Assembly (NCBI RefSeq): GCF_963662255.1
Contig: NC_085047.1
Coordinates: 111,287,872-111,351,871 of the forward strand
Direction of reading: 5' to 3'
DNA length: 64,000 nt
From: Cinclus cinclus
Lineage: Eukaryota; Chordata; Aves; Passeriformes; Cinclidae
Part shown: positions 12,401 to 27,400 of the stretch, one piece after another
Position numbering within the stretch: position 1 is the stretch's first letter
How the letters are laid out: each line of letters opens with the position of its first letter
The notes under the pieces: generated by a model
The model's input: the letters and a program-made list of their open reading frames with translations, nothing else
Told to the model about the DNA's origin: nothing
The model's database searches: none
Position numbers and translations under genes: made by a program

Positions 12401-15400
12401 CAAATTGATCCAAGTTTAATCAATACATCAGTTCTTGCAGGTTTTTCTCAGAATTGGAGAAGACAATTTCTGCCTATGCCAAAACCCCAGGTGCAGCCCT
12501 GGCAGGCAGTGCCCTGCAAGGCAGCAGCTTGGAGCAGCTGGACCAGCAATCAAAGAGTTTCAGAGGCAGCAGCTTTTCCAGGCCCCTCTCCAAGATGTTA
12601 CTGTTTGAGGCATAAGCACACAGCCTTCTGCTGATCAAGCAAGGAACGGGGAGGAAAGACTGAGCAGAAGGATTCAGAGAGCAGAGTATTTCAGGATGGA
12701 CAAAGTGTTCTGAATATTTAAGAGCCTGTCGTCTCTACATTACCAAAACAGCTATTTTTACATCTTTTTCGCTTAACTTACATATTAACTTACATATTCC
12801 AAACACCTACATAGGCAGTGAGTATCTGAGCAGTATGGCAATAATTTCACCAGCTTTCCCCCTTTTCATGTAACTTCTAACATGTTTCTAGTCACAGTCT
12901 AGTTTGGTTTGATTGTCTTGCTTAACTCAGAGATTATTATGCTGAATTCAATGGAAGTAAAATCCTTTTCCATATTTGTGCTGCAGCACACAGCATAGAA
13001 CAACTGATACAGTTCAGAGATGCTGAATTCCCTTCCAGTGATGCCTTGTTTGAAACAGTCCTCTCCAAACCTGGATAATACCAGTAGGACTGTGCACATC
13101 ACCTGTTCTGCTTTGCAAGCAAATCTACACTTTCTAAATAAATATTATTCCCTCAAATTGAAAAAGAAACCAGACGTCTGAAAAGTATTGAAGTAGGTCC
13201 TTGTAGTTACTTTCAGTAAAGTTGGCAATCAAAATGACAAGACTCTGTGATTTTTCTCTCCCTTTAGCATAAAAACAATACAGTAAGTATAATTTTGAAA
13301 CAGAAAATGAAAACTTCATAACTATCTTAGGTGGTGTCAAACAAATTTTCAATAGTCACCTGTACCATGATTACCAACCAAAATTTCATCTAAATCATTA
13401 TATGCCTATAGAACTGTGGTCAAAATGGCAATTTCCATGAAAGAACATTTCATACAGATTTCTTTCACCAGTTTTCAGAAAACACACTGATATGTTCTGC
13501 TGGAAGGAAATCTATTCAGAAAGAAAATTATCTGTTTTCTAATTGTAGAAACAAATAGCCATCTTTATATTGTTTCCCCTTTTTCCAAACTATCTTCCAG
13601 CTCTGATCTTCTCCAGTAATTGCAGAAGTTGCTGTGATTTCAGTCTATGATCCCCTGATGAACTGAGGCAAGCTTCTGGAGCTCTAGTCAAAGGATGTGA
13701 GTGAAGCACCTACTTCTGGGAGAATCAACCTTTTTTTTCTACCAGCTGCATTAAAACCTCAGTTGAGTGATGAAACTTTGAAAATTCACTTTAAGAACAT
13801 ATTTTCAATGTTGCGTCTTCCCATTTTGCAGATTTTATTTTGATACTTTTCACTTTAAGAACATATTTTCAATGTTGCCTCTTCCCATTTTGCAGGCTTT
13901 ATTTTGATACTATACGATCATTCAGTCTGGAGAACTAAGGTCTCATCCATTTGACCCAGGACAATCAATGCAAACAACATTCCAAAGAACATTTACAATC
14001 TAAAGATGAGCTCTGCATTTTGGAGAAAAGGTTTCATTTTGATTCTACCAGGAGAAACCATCCAGCAGGGAGGAAACACTGGATTGTATTTTTGAGGTTT
14101 CAGCTTTGCATTTTACTGCTTTAAGCATTTAACAGCCTTAGCATTTTACATCCACAAGCATCTTGCAAATCTTTCTCATTGTTCCAAGGAAGGCAGATGG
14201 TGCTAATCCACATTAATTTACAAAATATTGCACCATTCTACTAAAGTAGAAAGCAGCAGCAGAGCAACGCCAGCTTGCAATTTATTGTTGCTCTCCCCTC
14301 TGAAGGCAACAAGAAAAGACAGTAAAACTAAATAAACACTGTAAGCTTGAATTTCTGACTGTGATATAAATTTTTAACATTACAAGAGAAATGTTTTGGT
14401 AGAAAAATGTGTATGAAACACATAAAATAGCCTCATCAGTAAGACTAAATTGCATGTGTCCACATCATGAGTACTGAACACTGTTCCAGTCTCCACATCT
14501 CACAGTTACTTTGCAAGGACAGACTAAAAAGGGTGAGACTCATAGCTGCACATGATTAGGCTGAGGGGGAAGAATGTCTTAAATTTACAAAATTATGAAG
14601 GTGGTGCATTAGGTGAATGGGATCTTCCCCAAACTTCAGAACACTAGAACTAGATATTTCTTTTATCAGATATTTGTTTTTCATTCTACTGCCACAGAAT
14701 GTTGTGGAAGCTGACAGTATCTGTAGGTTCAGCAAGGGTTTGATCAACTCAGGGAAAAGAGGCTTATGAACAACCCTTAATGCAGACTGAGTGGTTTCTG
14801 AGAAAGGAAAAGGGAATGGACAGTAAAGAGTGGCCAGACTTACATGCACACCCAGCTGGCACCTCCTAAATCCATTGCTAGACAAGACAGCACAGGGCTG
14901 TGAGCTTCGAGTATAAGTAATTCCAAAAAATATATGGATAAACCAGTCCTGAGAGATAATAGAAATTAACAAGAGCTTGCTTCACCTCATTTGCATTCTT
15001 CTCCATGTAGTTGAACGTGTATTCATCAGCATCCACCAAAAGAAAGTTGTGACTATGGAAACAAACTCTGGCTCCAACAAACAGATCCTGAGCCTTGTAG
15101 TATTCAGATGGCTCACTCTTAAAGAGTTCCTGCCCAGGCTTCCTAATGCGACCTCTTTCCAGGAACTTCCCACCAGCTATCCCTATGGGAACAGAATTAA
15201 AAATAATTAATTACAGCTTTACTTGGAAAAAAACACACACATACACACAAAAACCCTCCAAGCCATCAATAAAAAGACACCCCAAAACAGATTATTTTTA
15301 TTTAAATACCACATTTTGCACTCCAGTTTCCTGTCTCAGAACACTCTCGTCCCCTCCCTCTCACTGCTAAAAGGATTGTCTCTGCCAGTGTCCACAGCAA

Positions 15401-18400
15401 CAGGGACATTGTGCACATTCTGTGACATGTCTCATTTGAATGCCTGCCAAACACCTTCCCTGCTTTGCTTTTCTTTAAAACAGGACAGAAATGTGCCTCT
15501 TCAAATCGTTCCCACAACCCTGCTGCCAGCCTTGGAACTGGCCCCTGAGAAACCTTAGATCCAAACACTAAGATGCAGGCAATTATCCTTAAACTGTTAA
15601 AAGCAGAAAAAGGAAAATAAAAATCACAGCTTAATAGAGTGCTGTCCTATGAAGATTGTGAATTCTGATTCACTGTAATTCTAACTTTTTTTAAAGGGCT
15701 TTTGAATTTTTTAAAAAACGTAGGAGTGACATGATACTGTCTTCCACACATTGTTCTGTCAGTGCAATTTAACTGTGATCTGCTCTTTGCTTTGTGAGGT
15801 GGGTATGTGACATGTTCCTTTTCACAGTATAATGATTTTATTTGTGTCCTAGAAACTGCATGAGGTACTTACAGGTGGGTAAGATGCTAAAGGCTGTATT
15901 TCACTTTCCTGTATTAACTTCTGGTGTACCACAGGACTGCATTACATGTACCTAGCTTTCTGGAAAACCTTCTGTCACATGTTTAGTTTCACTGGGTTAT
16001 GTGCCCTACAACAGCTCTTGGGTTTGCTTCCTGTTGATATTTCAGCTTCCAAGACAAAAGCCAAAAGCTTACTTTAGTAACATTTAATGATGCCCTTATA
16101 TCAGGTACTGATGCAAGTCCAATAAAAGGCTGATGAACAGTGTAATCAAATGCCTTTTATAGTCAAAATTATAAATGAATGTGAAACTCAAACTACTTAT
16201 TAAACCAGAATTTGGAGCAGATGTCTGTCTTAATTGCTTTATAAGCACCATAAAAGACAAAAAAACCCCTCCACTATGGTAATCATCAGAGCTTGCTTGA
16301 ATCATAAAACAATTCAAATCATTAATGTGACTCTAATGTTAACACATTCCTTTTCACCCAGCTAAAAAAACAAATAAGAAATTTTTAGGTTATATAAGCC
16401 TGGCAATTGTTTTTAATATTTAATATGTCTCTGTAAGATTGGAAGTTCACTCTTGCCTCTCTATGTCCCTTCAATTGTGCACTTGCATTGGAAACCTACT
16501 TCTGTCCCATAACGGTTTTTTGAATGTTACAGGTTAATACAGTACAAGTGGTATAAAGAAAAATGACTGAAAATATCTCATTAAGTTAGAGATTTTACAC
16601 TGAAACTTGATAAGGAGTTTTGATGGAAATCTACAAAATCCAGGCTCAAAGCACAAAATAAACACCACCATGAAAGACCCTCCTCCATTAAGATCAGATC
16701 AGAGTTTGCAGGTGTTTGTACAGCTGTTGGCTGGGTCTTACACTGAGTCAAAAAGGGGTTGTGATCTTCTTCATGGGGAGCCAAAGTTCTCATGCTTTTA
16801 TCCCCATCTCAAGAAGTACTTCAAGATGTCCAGCCCTGTGATTTTCATGGAGTTTCAGTGTTACTAATATTAGAGTGAAGTACTTCTCTGAAACCTTCAG
16901 GTTGCTGAACAGAGAGAACTAAGACCAACTTATTACTTCCATTTTTTGATTGGGATTTGAAGCATTACTTGCCAATTTGTACCAGTCCATGTAAATAAAT
17001 AATTAAAATTAGCCCTCTGAACCTGTACTCAAAAAGGATGGCTAGGTTGTCATTTGGGATGCCTTACTTCTTTTCCTTAGCCACAATTACCTGACCTCTA
17101 CAAAGCCTTCTCATTTTTAATACTGAAGAAATTAATTCACTTTTCCTTCAGGCATGACTAAAATGAGGGAGGAATAGTGAGAGAAAAGAAGTAGAAAGAA
17201 AAGGGAGGTGGGAACAAACTTGTGCAGACCCAGGCCTCTCCAACTGCTGCTCTACCTCCTCCACCACATTTCTTGCCTCTTCAATGCTGTTCTCACTAAA
17301 CTCTCCAATGGCCAGTTTTCAGCCACATCCTTCCATTTCACCTTTTTACTATCGCTAAATGTCAGCTATTCCTTCCATTTTAACAACCCAGAGAAGTTAA
17401 AAGTCCACTTATAGGCACGTGCCTTTCATATATGCCTTGAAGCATTTGTTACAATTAGTGGCCAAATTTTCCCATTTGTTTCACATTCTATTTGACCAGC
17501 AGTGTTCAGTGGGCTCCCAGACAAAATCCCAGCATATATTCTCATTCCAAAATAAGAGGAAGGCAGGCAGCAATCTTTGGCCTGCCACTCACGCTGCTGA
17601 TGGCTTGACCAGCTGACCACATCTGCTCTGCAGAGTGTGGCTTTGACTCTTCTCTGGGTGCTGTGGGATAAATCTGGAGTCTCAGGTCCCTGCTATTATT
17701 GCTGTGTGTTCAAGGCTCTCTGGGGCCTTGTCTAGGTGAAATGATACAAAGGAGAGCTAGAAGTGACTGAACAAACAGTACTCATGCTTGGTGTCCAAGA
17801 TTCAAACTGTTACCTGGACTTCTTCAATTTAACACTGCACCTGTACACCTTTAGCACCCTTTATGTCTCTGGACACAAAAAATGCCAATCAAATGTGTCA
17901 TTCAGTGGTGAAGAACTCAGCTGCTCTTGAGCCTCACAGCAGCATTATATATTAAATATATACAGAAGTGTGTGTGTATATTTAGCTGCAACAAAAGAAG
18001 TTGCATAAATTTCAGGCCACTGGATGCCCGGAAGTGAGTAAAATATTGATAACAAGACACTGCTGCCATAAAATGCTGTAGTGGAGCAGGATTAACTGGG
18101 AATGCTCATTGAAGTCCTAAGCAGGTGATATACACCTTATTAAAACATTTATCAGAGAATTGTTGGTATTTTAGTTGGGGTTGAGGTCCCTATTTATCCA
18201 CTCATAATGTAGTTGGATACAAGCAGAGATGCCATCAGAGATTCTCTGGATTGAAAAGGCACTTCTGGATGTTAACAGCTCTGAAACTGTTGCTGAAGAT
18301 GTTCAGTGGGCTTCACAGAAAATACTAATCTCTCTAACAGGGTCATGCTAGCCAAAGCTCCCCCATCCCTCTGAACTACAGAATAACTTCCTGACATCAT

Positions 18401-21400
18401 TCCCGCTGCTGTGTCCTTCCATCCATGCACAAGACAGTTCAGGAAAATAAAAATACTCTTGAAAGTCACAAAACCTTTCATATCCTCAGCTGGAGGCAGC
18501 TTAAAACAGAGAACAGAGGCCAACAGAATTTAAACATGACAACATTTGGTGACCATGCTCCAGCAAGAGGATAAAATGTGGTCAAGTAACCGAGAGGTAA
18601 CAAAGCATTTACTTGTCAGTTAGACACTGTCAGTCTGGTTCTTGGAATACAGTTCAGTATTGTACACAAACACACATCCAGACTCTAGCACAGAGCAATC
18701 TTCCCTCTTTAAATGCTCAGCACTCCATGATTAATGGTAAAGTATGTTAGAAAGTGTCACAGATGTTTTGCTTTCATGAGCTGCTTCTATACAATGGATG
18801 CTGTATAGGTTCCATAACACAATTTTGTAAAACAAAGGATTTAGTCTTTCACTCCTGAAGTCTTATATTTCCTGTCCCTATTCATCATCAGTTACAATAC
18901 TATTCCTGTATGCTATCCACAATAAAAGCAAATGTTTAAAGGTCAGATTTTCAAATTAAAATGTAATAAAAGTTCTAAGGCATTACACTTTCAGTATCCC
19001 ACAAAGGATATTGTGAAGTACCATCATGCAATGAAAAATGTAATTCTGACTGAGGAAGATCATTAATTACTATGACATCCAACTATGCAAGATAATGCAG
19101 CAGGCCTGGTGATGTAATTCCCATTGCATTTAAAAATCCACATCCTTGCTTCTGCTACTGCTGAGTCTGGCCACAATGTTCACTGTAAAGTCTAACCAAA
19201 TGGGCAGGGGAACTGGGGCTGATTAGAGACATTGCTACATCTTACCTGAGTTTCTCTCTGCATATTCAAAAATGGAAATGGTGTCATCACACAGGAAGAA
19301 GGAAATAATGAATTTACGATCCTTGTCGATAGTACTGTCCGTGGCGAGTTTTGCCGCATAGCGCAGTATGTTACTGTCCATGCCATATCTAAAAAAGCAA
19401 AGGAACAGGTAAGAAATCAAAAACTGAGTGTGAGAAAAGTTTTCACCCCTAAGAGATGGCTCTGCCCCTAAGAGATGCCCTCTTCTGACTTTTGTAACAT
19501 ACATTAATTGTGTTATTACTGCACCAAGAAGGAAAATGGCGTAAGATTCACTACTTTGTCAAAAACCACTTTCAGCTTAAATTAACAGAACCAGATAGAG
19601 TCGGTCAGACAGAAAGGAATACTTTTCAGGGGAAAATTACTTCTCTGCCACAGGTGTGGGATTAATTTTTATTCAGATTGAGCTGCAAATCAATCCTCAA
19701 GCTTCTTTTCAGAAAATTTGTAAAGAAAGAACACATTTAGGTATGTAATGTATATTTTCAAACCAAATTCTGAATAGCAATTCATACCAGGATTTTTTCC
19801 CACAGATTCATGTCCGCCAGGTGATCTTACTAGCTAGATATTTATTAAGTGATTTTGTTTTAAATAATTTGCAGCATCTGTATACACACTATCAATACAT
19901 TCCCAAGCCTTTTCTAGTAACTTTCCTCTTTTACAAAGTTTCTCCAGTTGAATCTAACAGGAGACTTCGTTTTTTTGCTTTGGCTTCAACAACTGCTGCC
20001 TAATAAACAATTTCATAATGGAAAGTAAAGTGTTAAAGCTTTAGTAGTGCTACAGTAAACTGCATTAAATTCAGCAGACAAAAAAAAAGTAATTATCAGA
20101 AAGTTAAACAAAAACAAATCTTTGTTGGTCTGCTGGATCATCCAAAATTCCTGACTAATGCCTGGATGAAGATTTCTGTCAAACTCCCACTGACAACAGC
20201 AGAGGGAAGGAGGTAGAAGATAGAATATTTGCCATCTCCAAAGAGAAATTTTGCAGAGTTTTCAGAAAATTTGATTATCATGTCACTGACCCAGGCCTCA
20301 TGTACCTGTCCCTTAAAAGTCTGATGAGCTGTGTGTTTTGCTGAGAAAAATGATGTCCCCACAAAAGACTTATCTCCTTCAGAAAAATATATAATTAAAA
20401 AAACCTGAAATTATTTTTCACACAAAATACCTGTCTTTCACCAGGAATTGCCTGTAATCCTTATGGGGAGCCTTGACAACCACACCCCTACAGGAGCTCA
20501 AAGAATCTTCTTCAGAACCAAATCCATTATAAGGAGGAACAATTTTTTCTGGTTTTGGAGGTGGTGGAGTCTTATACTGAATTGGGGTAAAATCCACTGC
20601 AGCAAAGAGAGCAAGACTTATTTGTTACTGCTGTGATGAAGGCATTTTACCAAGGATTTAAACTTCCAATATGAATAGTTATTAGCCTATGTCTGTAACA
20701 GACCACTGATCAAAGTCAAACCAGGATCCCTCCTACTGTTACAGAGTAGAAAAAGACTCCAAAAGCCAGCAGCAAAATTATTTCTTCAAGGGTTTCAGGA
20801 TTTCCTCTATAATCTTAAAATGTTTGAAAAATATCATTAAGATACATAGGCAAAAGAAAAGAGAAATACAGTTTCAAATTGGGATAAAATAGTAAATTAA
20901 AAATTCTAAATTAATTTTTCAGTTTCATCCTTGAGACAACATGATTAAGTAAATAACTGTCTTATGAGTTTCCTGTCCCATGCTTTTGGCCAGAGGAAAA
21001 AACTACATAAATAAATAAAATTGTATTCATTATTTTAAATACATATATAAAAATCTTTGGTACACTAAAGCAAATAATTTCAGCCCACAACTCACTATAT
21101 TCAGAGTTTTGGGAAGCTTTGTCTTTCCTTATTTTCCCCAGACTCAAGTTTTATCCTGCAGTGATCAGTGATCCTCACTACCCCAGGTACACACACAGCA
21201 GGAACTGTTCTGACTCAGCAGAGGCACATCTGGTCAAAGATCTGCACTCAATTCCCACAGAGGAACCTCCCAAAAGTTCTGCTGCTCTGATTCTCATTGC
21301 TTCTCTCTTGGTGAAAATCTTGTCCCACCTGGCCCCTGCATTGCCCTGCTGCAGCAGGACAGTTTCCAGTGCTTTCACACAAAACTTAACAGAGGAGCTC

Positions 21401-24400
21401 AGCCTGCTGCTTAAAAGAGGTTAATGGGAAATGGAAAGGGTGAGAGGAAAACAAGGAACTTGCATTTGGGAGAAAGCAAGTGGGCAGATCTGAAGCAAAT
21501 GAAGGCATGAGCGACAGGAACACAGGATAACTCAGGATGGACAGGACCTCAGGAGCTCTTCTGCCCAGCACAGAGTCAGCCTCAGGTCAGACGATTATAA
21601 GAGATATGAGAACACTGTATAAAAGTGGATCCCATTAAATAAAGGATTTTTTTTTTCCTTTAAAACTCAACTTTTCTATCCAGAACTGAAGAGAGATGGA
21701 TAACCTAAACTTGTAGCATGGGTTTCAGTGCAAATAGAGGAGGATGACAAAACTACTGTCACTTGGAACACTGAGCTGGTTTGTGATTAAAATGTTTTTT
21801 AAATGGCTATATCAGAAGATCAAAGCACAACACTCCTAAAATCTGACTTGTAGTGTGAATTAAAAAATAAAGCAAGCATTCAGATGTCCGAGTTTTAATT
21901 TAGCCTGAAAAAACTCTGTGCTCTCCTTTAGTCTTTACCTTTCAGAAGAATATGGTCTGACTCAAAAAGGTGATACTTTCACCTGAATCAATCAAAAAGG
22001 GGTTTTGCAATACCACACCAACATTCTTCTCCATAAAAACTACATGTGCCATTTCTTGGACTCAGAAGCAAAAAGGCCAAGCCCAAAGAAAGATCATTCA
22101 GAAATCTTCAAAGTAATTTTCACCATGAAAGAGTATGTGTGTGCAAAAATGCACAAAAATCACAGACTTATAGAATCATAAAATGGTTTGGGCTGGAAGG
22201 GACCTTAAAGATCACCTCATTCCAATCCCCCTATCATGGGCACGGACACCTTCCACTAGACAAGGTTGCTCAGAGCTCCATCCAGCCTGGCCTTGAACAC
22301 CCCCAGGAATCACAGAATCGATTAGGTAATCTGAGATCATCGAGTCCAACCTAAGACCAAACACCACCTTGTAAATCAGACCATGGCACTGAATGCCATG
22401 TCCTGTCTTTCCTTAGAAACCTGGTGGTTACTCCACTGCCTCCCTGGGCAGCCTATTCCCATGTGTAAGCACCATTTCTGTGAAGAACGGCTTCCTAATG
22501 TCCAACCCAAACCTCCACTGGAGCAGCTTTAGACCGTGTCCTCTCAACGTGTCACTGGTTGCCTGGGAGAAGAGCCCAAGCCTCACCTGGTTCCAACCTC
22601 CTTTCAGGGAGTTGTAGGGAGTGATAAGGTCATCCCAGAGCCTCCTTTTTTCTCCCCTGAAAACTCCCAGCTCTCTCAGTCACTCCTCACAGGACTTGTG
22701 CCCCAGACCCTGCCCCAGCTCCATTGCCTTTCTCTGGACCTGCTCTGGATGGGGCATCTGAGATTTCTCAGAACAGTCTGTTCCAGTGCCTCACCACCCT
22801 CACAGTACAGAACTTCCTCTTAATACCTAATCTCAGCAAGCTCTCTTTCAGTGTGAAGCCATTCCCCTTTGTTCTGTCACTCCGGGCCCTTCTATAGCCT
22901 CTCTCCATTTTTCTTGTCCATTCTTTTCAGGTACTGGAAGGCTACATTTAGGTCACCCCAAAGCCTTCTCTTCTCCAGGCTGAACTGCCCAATTCTCCAA
23001 GCTATTGCCCATAGGAGAGGTGTCCCTTCCCTCTAATCAGCTTGGTGCCTCCTCTAGACTCTCTCCAATGAATCCATGTCCAGGGACCCCAGGACAGGAT
23101 GCAGCACTGCAGCTGGTGTCTCAGAAGAATGGAGCAGAGAGGCAGAATCCTCCCCTCACCCGCTGCCCACGGTGCTTTGGATCCAGCCCAGCACACCCTT
23201 GACCCCTGGGCTGAGAGGACACATGGCCAGGGCATGTCCAGCCCCTCACCCATCAGCACCCCCAAGTCCTTCTCTGCCTGGATACTCTGGCTCTGCTCCT
23301 CCCGCAGCCTGGATTGATACCGGGGGCTGCCCCAGCCCAGGAGCAGCACCTTGAACTTCTTATTAAACCTCATGAGATTCCTGTTAAACGTTATGAGTTT
23401 GTGATCAAAACACCCCATTTTCTCAGCTCCACAGCGTGTGCTTGATACAGGCAATTCCTGATACCATAAACATGGAGCCTGTAAATCGGCATAGATGGAA
23501 CGGGAAAGTAAACTCTGATGCCTCCAGGGGCTGAACACCGCAGGTAGCACACAGGATCCCCCGGCGAGATTCCCGCTGGGTTCCCGGCTGGATTCCCACT
23601 GAATTCCCGCTGGGTTCCCCGCTGGATTCCCACTGAATTCCCGCTGGATTTCCACTGAATTCCCGCTGGATTCCCGATTCCCGCGCCGGGAGCGGCACCG
23701 GGAGCGGTGGCTCCGCGCTCCCACAGCGCCACCCGGTGGCAGCCCGGCGCAGGCGGCGGCGGGCTGATCTGCTCGTCAACCCGAACGCTAATTGTTGGAT
23801 TAGGCAATGAATTAGGAACAGTGTATTCTGGCAGAGACAAGCGCCGTCTCTTTGGTCAGGTGTCACAGGTCCTGCCAGAAGCGCTCGGGGTACCAGGGCA
23901 CCCTGGCCGCAGAGGACAAGAAGCTCCTGCGTTTACATGCTGGTCACAGTCGGCGTGTTCACACCCATGCATAAGGCATTCATTAAGAGACACTAAAGCA
24001 TTTCCCGCTCTTAAACTTTAGCACATGTGGATGAAAATTAGATTTGTAAAGTAGAAGGAAATTATAAATTAAGAAGAATGATGTTTTACCCCTGGGGGAT
24101 ATGTTGAATCTCTCATAAGTGAAGCTTGGAGTAAGTGAAATCCAAAGAGAAGTTCAGCCCTTTGGTTCCCATCTCATCCCTGAAGTAAAATGATCTTGTG
24201 TCATTCATAGAATCATAGAATCACTAATTTTAGAAAATACCTCTGAGATCACCAAGTCGAACCATTAACCCAGCACTGTCAGGTCTACCACTAAACCATG
24301 TCCCTAAGTGCCTCAAATACACATTTTTTTAATCCTTCCAGTGATTGTGACTCCACTCCACTCCTTCCCTGGACAGTCTGTTCTAGCCTGACAACCCTTA

Positions 24401-27400
24401 AAATCAATAAATGGTTCCTAATATCCAATATAAACCTCCTCTGGGGCTGTTCCATCTTGTCCTGAGATAAGAGACCAACCCTCACTTGACTAGGTTCACT
24501 AAAGAGAAAAAATGCAAACATCCAGCCTCGTGTCACCAATATTTTCCAGGATTTTAAAGGATTATAAACTCATATTCTCTCCTGTGAATGAGGAAATTCA
24601 GAAAGAAATTGCCATGGAGAAATACAGATTACAAAACTGGTCAAAAACTCATTTCTGGAACTTGTGAAGAGTCAGTTACCCAAGCTCAAAACTCATTTCA
24701 TCTTTGCTCTGCCACACAGCATTAGGGCAGAATCAGACAGACAGCTGGCACTTACATACAAAATGCACTCTTCTCAAGGTGATCACTGGAGTTTAAGAAA
24801 ATTACCTCTGTGCAGTCTGGAAAAGGAATCAGTTCTCACTTCTTCCAGGCTATAACATTTTCAGTGTAAATTTACAGTGGGTAGAGAGGAAAGTGAAAGT
24901 CTGGGATTACAAATTTCTACTTCCATAAAGAATAGCACAGGTATTTTTGCCATGTATAGTTTCATCTCTTGTCACTGCAGTAACTTGGGGGATTATTTCA
25001 CCTCATTTATCAAACACGGACCTCATACTTGCAGATTTCTAACAACATCAAAATCTGAGTGAGATTGGAACAAGCACTGGGAACAGCAAGAAACAAAACA
25101 GCTCCAGCCACATCTTCAGCATATAAACAATTTGAAGATAGCAGAGCCTTCTTAGCAAGAAAAACTAAATTCCTCAAGAAGAATTTGTTGCCAGAGAAGC
25201 AGCATTAAACCAGGTTGAATGAGCTTTCAGTTTCAATATACATTCTAAGATTTTGGTATAGAGTGTGAGATTACCTTCTGCCCTCATTGAAGAACTGCAG
25301 GAAAACCCTCATGTATTAGATAAAACTGTATTTCAAAGAGGCAAGTGCTACATATGTTGGATTAGAATGATAATTATACTGAATATCAGGGTATAGTAGC
25401 AGGAGAAAAGTTCTACCTTCAGAGGAAGATGACAGGCACCTCTAAGCATTAAACCAGGAACAGGAAAGAGAAATCCCACTGGACCCGGACAATATAAAGA
25501 GGGGGTGATAACCTGGGGAGATGGTGTTCTCCATACATCAGAGGAGATGCATGACAAACAGCTGAGACCTTCTAGTGTGATTCACAACTGAGGTACAAAA
25601 TAAAAACAACAAAACAACAACAAGTCCGCAATTTCTACATGCAGGAATAAAGAAAACCTAGTGCTCACAGAACTGTCCACACAGCTGAAACATGACCGTG
25701 TTTATCCTGATTCAAAGAAAATCTCCATTTACAGTCTTACTTCTTAATGATTATTACAGTTACCCCGGGGAAAAAAAAAATAAAAGGCATCTGTATGTAC
25801 ACAAGTATATTTAGAAGCTGCTGCTCAGTCTCCAGCACGTGTAGCGGAGAGGTTAAAACCAGAGACACTGATGAGCCTAGTGAAAATTGGCAGCGGGCTT
25901 TAGTGCCCCGCTGAGGGGAAAGCAAGGAGTCAGCTGTTCTCCCTGTCCTCCAGGAGCAGCTGCCTGGCCAGCAGCACACAGCCCACCCCACAGCGGGTCA
26001 GGGCCGGAGCCTGAGAAATGAGGGGGTGGCAGGGGTGGAGGGCCGGGACAGGAGAGCGATTGCAGGGTGCTGGGAAAAGCCTCGACAGCCGGGCCTGGGA
26101 GGTGCTGGGACAGGGAAGAAAAGCAGTAGGAAACCAGATTTTCCTGGTTTCCTTCCATCTTGAGTAATCTGTTATTTAAGAAAGAATACTTTCTACTCTG
26201 TGCTAAGATACTGTATTAAGTGAGAAGGACAAGTACCAGGTTCCCCCCTCTGCACATCAGCCTATTTCCCATTTCATCAGGGTGACCACAGCACCTACAT
26301 GGCTGCAGAGTCTTTTTCTCCTTCTCTGAGGCTGCGCAAGCAAGCCTGGACAGTTAACTTCATATATTAATGCATTTTCTCTTGCATTCATATTACTTCT
26401 TGGTGACAGTAATGCAATCAGCTTCCTACAGAAGAATATTAGCTACGTTCATCCATGGAAAAATAGGCAAACCCCACATTAGAAATATATCATGTTCTTC
26501 AAGAGAAATCTAAACTACTCTTGCTTCTCCTACTAAAAGGCAAATCCTGTGGTAAGCAACGTGTGCTGGAACTGCAGACCCAAAAATAAATGTCAGCTTC
26601 TTTAATGGCTTTGGCAGAAGAGTATAAATTGAAGGGGAGTAATGTAAAAACACAGTAACGAAACAGCTGGACTGATGCCATGAGGTGCTGAGGACTATGC
26701 CTTGATGTAAGAACTAATTTATCCACTTGCTTACTCTTGCTCAAGTAAATGGTCTCCCTGGACTGGAACTGCAATTAAGTCCGTTCCAGTGTTTAATTGG
26801 ATTGGAGTGGAATTCTGAGCACTTTGTGGGACTGAGCCCACTGAGAGTACCTTGTACATCCACAGACACACACAAAATGTGTAAATCACTAAGAGTAAAA
26901 GGTGAATACTCACTAGTTCTCTCTAGAAACTGGCTTTTAAGACAAAACCTACTCCAATTCTACTCCTGGTCCCTTCAAGTTGAAAAGTCATACCTACATT
27001 TTTTTAATCCTTGTGGGGAAAGCAGAAAAGAATTTTACAGCAAAGTGTGTGAATCCCTTTGCTCTAAGAAAGTCTGTGAACAAGATAGATTGCACCAAGA
27101 TGGATGGTTTTCCATGTCAGCCAGAGTCTCTGCCATCATATATCCTTAAAGGTATGTGTAAAACACTTCCCAGTTTCCCAAAGGTCTCAGCTAGAGCACA
27201 TCTTTGTGTGTTTGGTGTCAACAAGGCAGAGAAACTGCAGAGAGCACTGAGAAAAATTATCACAGGTAGAAAAGAATGGACTATGGAGAAAGACTGAAAG
27301 GTTTTTTCCTTAGCAGCAAATGGCCTGGGATGGGGCAGGGGAATAAGGTTTTGTATTGGAATAGTGTTCAGATATGTACGAAGTTATTAAAAGAGGATAC

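Noticed and set aside
26727..27149. 140-codon plus-strand frame in intron 7
   Set aside because: No recognisable domain, opposite strand to the gene, and next to a decayed CR1-like stretch.
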